DNA of 64,000 nucleotides from Ulvibacterium sp. (GTDB taxonomy: Bacteria > Bacteroidota > Bacteroidia > Flavobacteriales > Flavobacteriaceae): contig NZ_JANQOO010000010.1 of the NCBI RefSeq assembly GCF_028285715.1, positions 372,001 to 436,000 on the forward strand, read 5' to 3'. A program made the translations under genes and the position numbers. The notes below the pieces were generated by a model. That model did not search any database. It was not told the origin of the DNA and saw nothing but the letters and a program-made list of their open reading frames with translations. The first letter of the stretch is position 1, and every line of letters starts with the position of its first letter. Below are positions 53,756 to 62,052 of this stretch, piece after piece.

Positions 53756-53769
53756 CCCTTAGTCAATGG

Positions 53770-55563
53770 ATGGATGCAATGCCCTACCCTAAGAAAAGTC
53801 TATTAAAACGTGTGTTGGTCTGGAGATATAAGCACATCTCCAACAAAACATTTATCCAAATACTTAGTGTGGTAGTTGGCCTTTTGGCCGGTTTGGCTTC
53901 GGTTACCCTCAAGAACATCACGTATTTTATAGAATCTTCCCTGGAAAGAGGCATCCTTTTTTCCAACTATGGGATGTATTTTGTGTTACCCATAATCGGT
54001 CTGGCACTCGTGTATCTATACGTTAAATTTGTACACAAGGAAAAACTGCAACATGCCGTTTCCTCAATTCTTTTTTCACTATCCAAAAAGAAAGGCATCA
54101 TTGCGCCCAAACATATTTATACCCAATTGATTGCTGCTCCGCTGACTGTGGGTTTTGGAGGTTCCGTTGGTCTTTTAGGGCCAGCTGTAGCCTCTGGGGC
54201 CGCAATCAGTTCCAATTTGAGCCGGTTGTTCCATATCAACACCAAGACCCGTTCCTTATTGATCGCTTGTGCCTCCGCTGGGGCTATTGCCTCTATTTTT
54301 CAGTCTCCCATTGCCGCTATCATTTTTGCCGTAGAAGTGTTTAGCCTAGACTTGACCATGTTATCCGTATTACCTCTTTTACTGGCCTCAATATCCGGCG
54401 TACTTACCTCATACTTCTTTTTAGGCAACGAGGCCCTTTTTAACTTTACGATCACAGAGGATTTTGAGGTAAAGGATACACTGTTCTATATTGTTCTCGG
54501 TGTGGGGACCGCTTTTGCCTCCATATATTTCACCAAAATGTACTTTGGCATTCAAAAACTCTTTAAGCCTTTCAGGAGTCCAAAGTACAAATTGCTTGTA
54601 GGCGGTTTGGCCATAGGGGTAATGTTGTACTTTATTCCTCCCCTCTATGGGGAAGGTTTTGGATTCATCAATAACCTTTTGGATGGTGAACATACAGTTG
54701 CCTTGGGCAGAACACCATTTGATGCCTATATTGAAAATATTTGGGTGGTAATAGCGCTACTTTTTGGCATTACTATTTTCAAAGCCGTAGCTATGACCAC
54801 TACTTTGGCGGCAGGTGGTGCCGGGGGGATATTTATCCCCACCATGGTAATGGGCAGTGCCTTAGGCAATGTTGTCGCAAAAGTGATAAACCATTCGGGA
54901 TTGGGAATCTCCGTTTCCGAAAGTAATTTCACATTAATCGGTATGGCCGGTCTTATAGCCGGCGTATTGCATGCCCCGTTGACCGCAATATTTCTAATTG
55001 CAGAAATCACAGGAGGCTATGTTCTTTTTGTCCCACTTATGATTACGGCCTCTATTTCTTATTTAATTACCAAGAATGCTATCGACCATTCCATCTATAC
55101 CAGGGAATTGGCGCAACAAGGAGCTCTATTGACCCATAACAAGGACCAGGCGGTGCTTACTTTGATGCAATTGGATGATGTTATTGAAAAAAATTTCAAA
55201 CCCGTATCCCCTGATATGACCTTGGGTGATATGCTACACCAATCGGTATCAAAATCTACCCGCAACATTTTTCCAGTGGTAGACGAAAAACAAGCCCTGG
55301 CCGGTATCATATTGTTGGACGATATCCGGGAATTTATGTTCGATACTTCTATGTACGATACGACACTGGTCAGGAATTTTATGCGAAATCCTCCAGAGCA
55401 TATTTTTTACGGAGAGGACTCGATGCAAAAGGTAATGCGAAAATTTCAAGATAGTGGGGCTTGGAATCTTCCGGTAATTAAAGAAGGTAAATATCTTGGT
55501 TTTGTGTCCAAGTCTAAATTGCTGACCGCCTACCGCCGCGAGTTGATCAACTTTACAAGATAA
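53770..55563 (+). CDS. ClC-family chloride channel/transporter with CBS domains, lacking the gating glutamate
   Basis: 597 residues: a ClC membrane domain (about 20-420) and two CBS domains at the C-terminus (430-597; DVIEKNFKPVSPDMTLGDML, GEDSMQKVMRKFQDSGAWNLPVIKEGKYLGFVSKSKLL). The GxFxP motif is present as GGIFIPTMVMG. In the GxEGP motif, however, the sequence is GLLGP: the gating glutamate is leucine (codon TTA at 54175, residue 136). In ClC-ec1, replacement of this residue uncouples proton exchange, so the protein may be a passive anion path. The start was chosen by the promoter; ATG at 53779 is an alternative. Confidence 0.9.
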   Translation: MDAMPYPKKSLLKRVLVWRYKHISNKTFIQILSVVVGLLAGLASVTLKNITYFIESSLERGILFSNYGMYFVLPIIGLALVYLYVKFVHKEKLQHAVSSILFSLSKKKGIIAPKHIYTQLIAAPLTVGFGGSVGLLGPAVASGAAISSNLSRLFHINTKTRSLLIACASAGAIASIFQSPIAAIIFAVEVFSLDLTMLSVLPLLLASISGVLTSYFFLGNEALFNFTITEDFEVKDTLFYIVLGVGTAFASIYFTKMYFGIQKLFKPFRSPKYKLLVGGLAIGVMLYFIPPLYGEGFGFINNLLDGEHTVALGRTPFDAYIENIWVVIALLFGITIFKAVAMTTTLAAGGAGGIFIPTMVMGSALGNVVAKVINHSGLGISVSESNFTLIGMAGLIAGVLHAPLTAIFLIAEITGGYVLFVPLMITASISYLITKNAIDHSIYTRELAQQGALLTHNKDQAVLTLMQLDDVIEKNFKPVSPDMTLGDMLHQSVSKSTRNIFPVVDEKQALAGIILLDDIREFMFDTSMYDTTLVRNFMRNPPEHIFYGEDSMQKVMRKFQDSGAWNLPVIKEGKYLGFVSKSKLLTAYRRELINFTR

Positions 55564-55614
55564 TGGACAGGATATTAGATTAGCTATTCATATTCTTTTT
55601 AATATTTTAGGTGG

Positions 55615-55866
55615 ATGAAATACGTCATTATCCTTATTACCATTGCTTCATTTGCTTCTATTTTTTATGGGTTTTCCATCCAAGGGGAAGAACCCTTATT
55701 GGGCAACAAGTTCATTGGCTTTGGTACAGTTGGGCTTTTTCTTATTGCCATGCCCCTATTTTTGATAAAGGAGAGCAAGGGAAAAAAGATGAAGGATTAT
55801 ATGCTCAACGAGGAAAACATTCGAAAAATGCGAAGAAAAGAAAGTGAAAAGTCTGAAAACCAATGA
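55615..55866 (+). CDS. Small two-helix membrane protein
   Basis: 83 residues: two membrane helices (VIILITIASFASIFYGFSI and FIGFGTVGLFLIAMPLFLI) and a lysine/glutamate-rich cytosolic tail (KESKGKKMKDYMLNEENIRKMRRKESEKSE). Common in flavobacteria; function unknown. It lies about 50 bases after the ClC gene and may be co-transcribed. A second frame starting at 55611 is a shadow. Confidence 0.75.
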   Translation: MKYVIILITIASFASIFYGFSIQGEEPLLGNKFIGFGTVGLFLIAMPLFLIKESKGKKMKDYMLNEENIRKMRRKESEKSENQ

Positions 55867-55960
55867 CTTTATCAATATTTGACCGAGAATCCCAGCCGAT
55901 TTGCCTAAAAAAATTATACCTTAGTGAGACAAACATTTTTTCACAAATAATTTTAATTGA

Positions 55961-56155
55961 ATGACCGGTACAGTAAAATTTTTTAATGACTCCAAAGGAT
56001 ATGGATTCATTACAAACGACGAAACGGGAAAAGACATCTTTGTTCATGCTACGGCATTGAATGGGGTTGAGCTAAACGAAGGCGACAAAGTAGAATACGT
56101 TGAAGAAGAAGGCAGAAAGGGTATGGTAGCTGCACAAGTGCAAGTATTAAGATAA
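55961..56155 (+). CDS. Cold shock protein (CspA family)
   Basis: 64 residues, a single OB-fold cold shock domain with RNP1 (KGYGFIT) and RNP2 (DIFVHATAL). Acts as an RNA chaperone in the cytosol. The leader is about 95 bases from the previous stop. A good intrinsic terminator follows at 56181-56207, so it is a single-gene transcript. Confidence 0.95.
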   Translation: MTGTVKFFNDSKGYGFITNDETGKDIFVHATALNGVELNEGDKVEYVEEEGRKGMVAAQVQVLR

Positions 56156-56180
56156 GTATTGTATTATTGAATGGAATTGA

Positions 56181-56207
56181 AACCCTGGCGTACTGCCGGG
56201 GTTTTTT
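56181..56207 (+). terminator. Intrinsic terminator of the cold shock gene
   Basis: AACCCTGGC (56181-56189) and GCCGGGGTT (56195-56203) pair over 9 bp with one T-G pair and loop GTACT, followed by a T run to 56207. Confidence 0.85.
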
Positions 56208-56224
56208 ATCACAATACCAAACCC

Positions 56225-56674
56225 TTAGTTCAAATTCCTTTTTTGAATAAAGAAGCGTTTTAATAGAACGGAAGCTTCATTTTCCATTACCCCCCCAAGG
56301 ACCTCTGTTTTCGGGTGTAGTTTTGCTCCCATAGCTGCAAATCCTCTTTTAGGGTCTTCAGCCCCGTACACTACTTTTGAAATTTGGCTCCAGTACAATG
56401 CCCCGGCACACATTTGACAAGGCTCCAAGGTCACATAGAGGGTACAATTTGTTAAGTACTTTCCTCCCAAAAAATTGGCTGCAGAGGTTATCGCCTGCAT
56501 TTCTGCATGTGCCGTAACATCGTTCAATTGTTCGGTTAGATTATGCGCCCGCGCAATAATCCTCTCCTGCGTTACGATAACGGCTCCAATGGGCACCTCA
56601 CCCTTCTCAAACGCTATATGGGCCTCCTCCAGGGCCTTCTTCATAAAGTACATATCATCAAAAGGCAAAACCAT
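56225..56674 (-). CDS. tadA: tRNA-specific adenosine(34) deaminase
   Basis: 149 residues. The zinc deaminase motifs are HAEMQAI and PCQMCAGAL. TadA changes A34 of tRNA-Arg(ACG) to inosine. The start MVLPFDDMYFMKKAL (ATG at 56674) matches the family; a TACATTTG box on the minus strand at 56680-56687 lies only 5 bases from it, so the mRNA would be almost leaderless unless translation begins at the in-frame ATG at 56653. Divergent from dxs. Confidence 0.93.
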   Translation of the reverse strand: MVLPFDDMYFMKKALEEAHIAFEKGEVPIGAVIVTQERIIARAHNLTEQLNDVTAHAEMQAITSAANFLGGKYLTNCTLYVTLEPCQMCAGALYWSQISKVVYGAEDPKRGFAAMGAKLHPKTEVLGGVMENEASVLLKRFFIQKRNLN

Positions 56675-56679
56675 AGCGC

Positions 56680-56739
56680 CAAATGTACAATTTTGGGTCA
56701 AATTGTGAAGAGCCACACAACCATTTTACCGTACATTTG
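56680..56739. promoter_or_regulatory. Divergent tadA/dxs promoters
   Basis: CAAATGTAC (56680-56688) and GTACATTTG (56731-56739) are exact inverted copies. Read on their own strands each is a TACATTTG -7 element, facing tadA and dxs respectively. Both stand within 10 bases of the start codons. Confidence 0.6.
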
Positions 56740-56748
56740 TCCCCGAAA

Positions 56749-58536
56749 ATGAAAATACTTTCCCAAATAAATGCTCCAGAAGACTTGCGTGGGATTCCTA
56801 TAGACGCTCTACCCCAGCTTGCCCAGGAGCTTAGGGATTTCATCATAGATATTGTAGCGGTCAAGGAAGGGCATCTCGGGGCGAGTCTGGGTGTAGTAGA
56901 ACTTACCATTGCCCTCCACTATGTTTTTGATACCCCCAAGGATAAACTTATTTGGGATGTTGGACACCAGGCTTATGGGCATAAAATTTTGACGGGGCGA
57001 AAGGAAAGTTTCATTACCAACAGGCAATTAGGCGGTATCAGTGGATTCCCTAAAATTGAAGAAAGCGAGTATGACGCTTTTGGAACGGGGCATAGTTCAA
57101 CTTCCATTTCAGCTATTCTGGGCATGGCGGTGGCCTCTAGATTAAAAGGCGAAATGAATAAAAACCATATTGCGGTAATCGGGGATGCATCCATTGCCAG
57201 CGGGATGGCTTTTGAAGGATTGAATCATGCCGGTGTTACCGATGTTGATGTTCTGATTATCCTTAATGATAACGCCATTGGAATAGACCCCAGTGTAGGT
57301 GCCTTAAAAAAATACCTGACCAACGTAAAAAGGGGTACGGCCAAGGACGAAAATATTTTTGAGTGTCTCAATTTTGATTATTCTGGACCCGTGGACGGTA
57401 ACGATTTGCCAAATCTAATTGACGAATTGACGCGGTTAAAGTTGGTCCCTGGTCCCAAATTGTTGCACATAATCACTACCAAGGGAAAAGGACTGCAAAA
57501 AGCTGAAGAGAATCAGGTGACTTATCATGCCCCGGGAAAATTCGATAAATCCACAGGGGAAATACTTCCAAGACCTATTAAAAACGAGTATCCGAAATAT
57601 CAAGATGTTTTTGGACATACCTTGGTCGAGCTCGCCAAGAAGAATCCTAAAATTGTGGGAATTACACCGGCCATGCCTACCGGTAGTTCTTTAAAATACA
57701 TGATGGATGAGATTCCGAGTAGGGCCTTTGACGTAGGAATCGCCGAACAACATGCAGTTACGCTAGCGGCCGGTATGGCCTTAGAGGGCATGATTCCTTT
57801 TTGTAATATTTACTCTACCTTCCTTCAGCGTGCCTACGATCAGGTTATACATGATGTGGCCCTACAAAATCTACCCGTAATATTCTGTTTGGACCGCTCC
57901 GGTATTGTTGGCGAGGACGGTGCAACCCATCATGGTGTTTATGACATTGCATACTTGCGATGCATTCCCAACGTGATTATTTTTGCACCCATGAACGAAA
58001 TGGAGCTTCGTAACATTATGTTTATGGCGCAGTTGGGGACGATGACCGGCCCCATTGCCATCCGCTATCCCAGAAGTAGGGGAACTACTATGGATTGGAA
58101 ACGACCCTTCCAAGAGATAACGATCGGGTCTTCCCGAGAACTGAGAAAAGGAAGTAAAATTGCGATACTTTCAGTGGGCACTATAGGCAATAGGGTTGGC
58201 AAGGTTATTGATGAAAACGATAACGACCAACAAATAGGACATTATGATATGCGTTTTATAAAGCCCTTGGATACAAATCGCCTAGAGCACATTTTTCAAA
58301 ACTACGCATATATTATAACCGTTGAAGATGGTTGCAAGGCCGGAGGATTTGGAAGTGCCATATTGGAAAAAGCCAATGAGATGGGATTTCATAAAAAAAT
58401 TCATATCCTCGGCATAAATGATGTTTTTTTAGAGCATGGTACAGTAGATGAGCTCCATCAGTTGGCAGGGATAGACGCCACTGCCTTAAGAAATCTTTTA
58501 AATAGAATTTTTGATGCGCAACAAGAACCAACGTAA
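56749..58536 (+). CDS. dxs: 1-deoxy-D-xylulose-5-phosphate synthase
   Basis: 595 residues, thiamine diphosphate enzyme that condenses pyruvate and glyceraldehyde 3-phosphate, first step of the MEP isoprenoid pathway. Motifs: VKEGHLGASLGVVELTIALHYVFDTP, the ThDP/Mg site IGDASIASGMAFEGLNHAG...NDNAIGIDPSVG, and in the second half DVGIAEQHAVTLAAGMA and DRSGIVGEDGATHHGVYDIAYL. The length is at the short end but usual for flavobacteria. The ATG at 56749 follows its -7 box by 9 bases. It overlaps the DUF3078 gene. Confidence 0.95.
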   Translation: MKILSQINAPEDLRGIPIDALPQLAQELRDFIIDIVAVKEGHLGASLGVVELTIALHYVFDTPKDKLIWDVGHQAYGHKILTGRKESFITNRQLGGISGFPKIEESEYDAFGTGHSSTSISAILGMAVASRLKGEMNKNHIAVIGDASIASGMAFEGLNHAGVTDVDVLIILNDNAIGIDPSVGALKKYLTNVKRGTAKDENIFECLNFDYSGPVDGNDLPNLIDELTRLKLVPGPKLLHIITTKGKGLQKAEENQVTYHAPGKFDKSTGEILPRPIKNEYPKYQDVFGHTLVELAKKNPKIVGITPAMPTGSSLKYMMDEIPSRAFDVGIAEQHAVTLAAGMALEGMIPFCNIYSTFLQRAYDQVIHDVALQNLPVIFCLDRSGIVGEDGATHHGVYDIAYLRCIPNVIIFAPMNEMELRNIMFMAQLGTMTGPIAIRYPRSRGTTMDWKRPFQEITIGSSRELRKGSKIAILSVGTIGNRVGKVIDENDNDQQIGHYDMRFIKPLDTNRLEHIFQNYAYIITVEDGCKAGGFGSAILEKANEMGFHKKIHILGINDVFLEHGTVDELHQLAGIDATALRNLLNRIFDAQQEPT

Positions 58537-59641
58537 CCTATCCTTTTTTCTTTTGTCCTTTAGCTTCACTATCGGATTTTTACTGGCCCAGGATCCCGTT
58601 CCTCCGGGCACACAATTGGATAGCATAGTGGTGGATACGACCGTTGTTGATACTATTGTGGTTCGCCGTATCCAAGAAAAGATAAAAAATATTCCTAGGG
58701 GCGTTAATCTAACTATTCCCGAGGTGTCGTTTAAAAAAACAAAGGCTCTTACGGAGAAGCCCAAAAGATTTCGTGTACCTTCTTTCTGGACCCGATTGAA
58801 TAAGCTTGGGTTAAACCTAAGTGAAGTAGCCTTTGTAAACTGGAATGCGGGGGGAGACAATTCCATATCTGCCCTGGGCAATGCCAGTTTTGCCAGAAAC
58901 TATAAATTTAGATATATCCAGTGGGACAACGAACTGCGTTTTCGATATGGAATAAATGTACAGGAAGGTCAACAAATACGGAAAACGGATGACCTGATCC
59001 GGTTTAGCTCCACATTTGGTTATCAAAGGGACACCATAAGCAATTGGTATTATTCCGTAAAAGCAAATTTTAATACCCAATTTTCCAATGGATTTAAATA
59101 TCCGGATCGTACCACACCTATATCTCGATTTATGTCCCCAGGATATTCCTTTTTGGGAGCAGGAACCTCGTATATCACCAAAGACCAAAGATTCAATCTA
59201 TACATTTCACCGGTAACCCAGAAGGCCACTTTTGTGTTCGACCAAGATTTGGCCGATAGAGGGGCATTTGGGGTGCAGAAAGCTATTTTTGACGCTGACG
59301 GAAACATAATACAGCAAGGGGAAAATGTTTTTTTGGAATTTGGCTTTCTGGTCAACAACACTTGGGAGACTCAATTGTCTAAAAATATGGGGCTGAAGCA
59401 TCGGCTAAATTTGTATACTGATTATTTACGCAGATTTGGGAATGTTGATATAGATTGGGAACTCAACTTTAACCTTAAGGTCAATGAATATATAGTTACC
59501 ACCATTGGCACCCATTTAATCTATGACGACGATATTTTGTTCGATGAGCAAGTAAATGCCGAAGGCGTTGTAATAGATCCGGGAGAGCCTAGGATACAGT
59601 TCAAGCAACTATTGGGTGTAGGGGTTTCCTATGATTTTTAA
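58514..59641 (+). CDS. DUF3078 outer-membrane-type protein
   Basis: 375 residues with a signal peptide (LSFFLLSFSFTIGFLLAQ) and the DUF3078 region (LNLSEVAFVNWNAGGDNSISALGNASFARNYKF...WDNELRFRYGINVQEG...RKTDDLIRFSSTFGYQ), rich in amphipathic beta strands and ending in GVGVSYDF, an outer-membrane barrel terminus. Function unknown. It overlaps dxs by 23 bases, so both are co-transcribed, though no functional link is known. The end overlaps the convergent dgt gene through a shared TTAA. Confidence 0.88.
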   Translation: MRNKNQRNLSFFLLSFSFTIGFLLAQDPVPPGTQLDSIVVDTTVVDTIVVRRIQEKIKNIPRGVNLTIPEVSFKKTKALTEKPKRFRVPSFWTRLNKLGLNLSEVAFVNWNAGGDNSISALGNASFARNYKFRYIQWDNELRFRYGINVQEGQQIRKTDDLIRFSSTFGYQRDTISNWYYSVKANFNTQFSNGFKYPDRTTPISRFMSPGYSFLGAGTSYITKDQRFNLYISPVTQKATFVFDQDLADRGAFGVQKAIFDADGNIIQQGENVFLEFGFLVNNTWETQLSKNMGLKHRLNLYTDYLRRFGNVDIDWELNFNLKVNEYIVTTIGTHLIYDDDILFDEQVNAEGVVIDPGEPRIQFKQLLGVGVSYDF

Positions 59642-60981
59642 AGTTGTTTGCCCATAATCTTGTTATGTATATGGACGGCGGAACCATCTGAAAGACTGGC
59701 CACGTAACAAGAGGTATTTAATAGTATTTTATATAAGGATGTTTCCGTCTGCTGATAGAACTTGGGCAAAGTTTGTATCATCAATCTGTCATAATTGGAA
59801 AATTTGCCTTCCTTGCCCCGAACAAGTGCACCCGTATATACATCCAAAATATCTGAAATAATTCTATAACCGGCTATTTCCTTTTCCACCACCTCTTGGG
59901 AACGATAGACTTTATGGACGCTTAACGAAATTATATCGGCAATTTGAGCTTTGTACCTACTTTTGTCCAATAGGGAAGTATCAAATGAACCGTTAAGTAT
60001 TTTCTCTTCGTTCTCAACAAAAACTTCAATGGCATCGCCTATTAGTGTATTAATGGCCAAAGCCCTGAGATAACTTAATCGGTCCTCTTTATATATCAAT
60101 CCATTATACTTCTTGGTACTTATACTATCCTTAACCAATTTTATCAAATACTCCAACGCGAATTCCTCGGAAATAAGGCCAAGATTTATTCCATCCTCAA
60201 AATCAATTATGGTATAACAAATATCATCTGCGGCCTCCATAAGATAGGCCAAGGGATGTCTGGAAAAGGAAATACTTTCACCATTTGACGTGGATAATAG
60301 ACCCAATTCTTGGGCAACTTCCCAAAAAAACCCTTTTTCGGACTGAAAAAACCCAAATTTCTTATCTGCGATATGTTGGGTAGGTTTCTTGGGAAGCGAT
60401 TCTTTTGGATATTTCATAAAAGCCCCTAGCACCGCATAGCTAAGACGCAATCCACCTTCAACACCTTCTTTGGATTCGGACAACAACTTGAATCCATTGG
60501 CATTCCCTTCAAAATCAATCAGGTCCTGATATTCTTTTTTGGATAATGACGATTGGTATTTTTTTCCATTGCCATTTTTAAAATATTCACCTATCGCCTT
60601 TTCCCCGCTATGACCAAAAGGAGGATTCCCAATATCATGGGCCAGGGCAGCGGCGGCCACTATGGCCCCAAAATCATTGAATGTATATCCATGAACTTCG
60701 TGGAGGTGCGGATGCTTTTCCAATATGCGTTTCCCGGCTATCCTGCCTAAACTACGGCCTACTACGGATACTTCCAGACTATGGGTTAAACGGGTATGGA
60801 CAAAATCAGTTTTAGACAAGGGAATAACTTGGGTCTTGTCCTGCAAACTCCGAAAAGCTGAGGAAAAAATAATCCGGTCATAGTCTACCTCAAATCCCAA
60901 TCGGGTCTCATCCTGTTCCTTGCGTAATCTCTTATTGGTGTCACCATATCGCTTTAAGGAAAGTAAGCGTTCCCAATCCAT
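59638..60981 (-). CDS. dgt: Deoxynucleoside triphosphate triphosphohydrolase (dGTPase family)
   Basis: 447 residues with the HD-domain metal ligands in RLTHSLEVSVVGRSLG and AALAHDIGNPPFGHSGEKAIGEYF and, downstream, EAADDICYTIIDFEDGI. It hydrolyses dNTPs to nucleosides and triphosphate, affecting nucleotide pools and phage defence in some bacteria. The N-terminus MDWERLLSLKRYG is typical. Cytosolic, monocistronic on the minus strand. Confidence 0.93.
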   Translation of the reverse strand: MDWERLLSLKRYGDTNKRLRKEQDETRLGFEVDYDRIIFSSAFRSLQDKTQVIPLSKTDFVHTRLTHSLEVSVVGRSLGRIAGKRILEKHPHLHEVHGYTFNDFGAIVAAAALAHDIGNPPFGHSGEKAIGEYFKNGNGKKYQSSLSKKEYQDLIDFEGNANGFKLLSESKEGVEGGLRLSYAVLGAFMKYPKESLPKKPTQHIADKKFGFFQSEKGFFWEVAQELGLLSTSNGESISFSRHPLAYLMEAADDICYTIIDFEDGINLGLISEEFALEYLIKLVKDSISTKKYNGLIYKEDRLSYLRALAINTLIGDAIEVFVENEEKILNGSFDTSLLDKSRYKAQIADIISLSVHKVYRSQEVVEKEIAGYRIISDILDVYTGALVRGKEGKFSNYDRLMIQTLPKFYQQTETSLYKILLNTSCYVASLSDGSAVHIHNKIMGKQL

Positions 60982-61157
60982 GCTATTCCATTTAGGGGTG
61001 CAAGATACATCTTTTAACCATTTTCAGATTTCTTATCCCATCGATTGCCCAATAGCTAGCTAACGTTTAGTTAACCTTAAACAGTTTATTGATAACATAT
61101 GCATAACCTTATCTTAAAACACTTCTGTTTTCTTTGCAGAAAACAGCGTTACCTAAG

Positions 61158-61556
61158 ATGAAAAAAATAATTCTCATTGTTACATCCCTTTTTTCAACGG
61201 TCATTTTGGCCCAGCAGACCAGTTCTATATCCGGGAAGATTCTAGACAATGAACTTAATGGCGAGCCGATGCTATTTGCGGATGTTATGCTGAAAAATAC
61301 GAAATGGAAAACACAGACCAATTTTCATGGTAATTTTGAAATTGAAGGAGTTGACCCAGGAAATTATGTTGTGGTAATTAGTTTTTTAGGTTATAATACC
61401 CTGGAAATTCCTATTGAGATAAAACCAAATAAAGTACTTCGAATAGAAAAAGGGTTAGATTCAAAAACCATCGATTCCGAATTGATTATGGTTTCCAGCA
61501 CGGAATCCGAACCTTATGGGCCTCTAGTGTCCACAGAAAAAGAAACTCAAAAGTAG
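61158..61556 (+). CDS. Small exported carboxypeptidase-like regulatory domain protein
   Basis: 132 residues: a signal peptide (IILIVTSLFSTVILAQ) and a single CarboxypepD-regulatory-like beta-sandwich (SISGKILDNELNGEPMLFADVMLKNTKWKTQTNFHGNFEIEGVDPGNYVVVISFLGYNTLEIPI), then a short polar tail. This is the domain that normally precedes TonB receptors; here it stands alone. Start ATG at 61158. Role unknown, perhaps binding at the periplasmic or outer surface. Confidence 0.8.
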   Translation: MKKIILIVTSLFSTVILAQQTSSISGKILDNELNGEPMLFADVMLKNTKWKTQTNFHGNFEIEGVDPGNYVVVISFLGYNTLEIPIEIKPNKVLRIEKGLDSKTIDSELIMVSSTESEPYGPLVSTEKETQK

Positions 61557-62052
61557 TTTAATACCCCACCATACTTAAAACTAACGGTTTGTATGAACCT
61601 GGCATATCCTTGGTCCTGTGATATCCCATTGTTTTTCTATCAAAGTTTTATTCCTTTGAAAACACAGAGCTAGCACCTAAGGTTAGGACATTATTGAATT
61701 TAGACCTCATATGGCATGTTTACCACAAAACCCCTAGTTCACATTAGTCGAACAATAAGTTAACAATAGATTTACATAAATGGCTCTTCGTAAAACCAAG
61801 GCTACTATTTCCCTTTGATTCCTTGTTAAAAATAAAGTCTATCATTTCATCTCTCCTTCCATCAAAACAGCAAAGAAAAACGGATTTTTCAATAACAGCC
61901 TATCAAAACTTCAACGGAATAGGTTCTCCAATAGCAATACAATCCAAAACCAAACCAATTTTCTTCCGCACGCCAGGAAATTAAGAAAACAACTTTCATA
62001 ACTTTATTTTAACTTACTTGACAAATTATAATGTCATTTTTGTGCTTATTTG
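61557..62052. other. Long intergenic region upstream of the phosphate transporter
   Basis: 496 A/T-rich bases without an open frame of protein character. The only ordered structure I see is the 11-bp-period hexamer array at 61738-61776. No exact TAnnTTTG box stands close to the transporter start; the region 62018-62042 is A/T rich and may hold the promoter. Confidence 0.4.
61738..61776 (+). promoter_or_regulatory. Four tandem Pho-box-like hexamers
   Basis: TTCACA (61738), CGAACA (61749), TTAACA (61760) and TTTACA (61771) repeat at an exact 11-bp period with 5-base spacers. The form TTNACA-N5 is that of PhoP/PhoB binding repeats known from Bacillus and other phyla. It stands about 280 bases before a phosphate transporter gene. 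Confidence 0.55.

Noticed and set aside
61130-61147. GTTTTC/GAAAAC inverted repeat before the small regulatory-domain protein
   Set aside because: Six-base arms in A/T-rich DNA with no second copy; likely chance.
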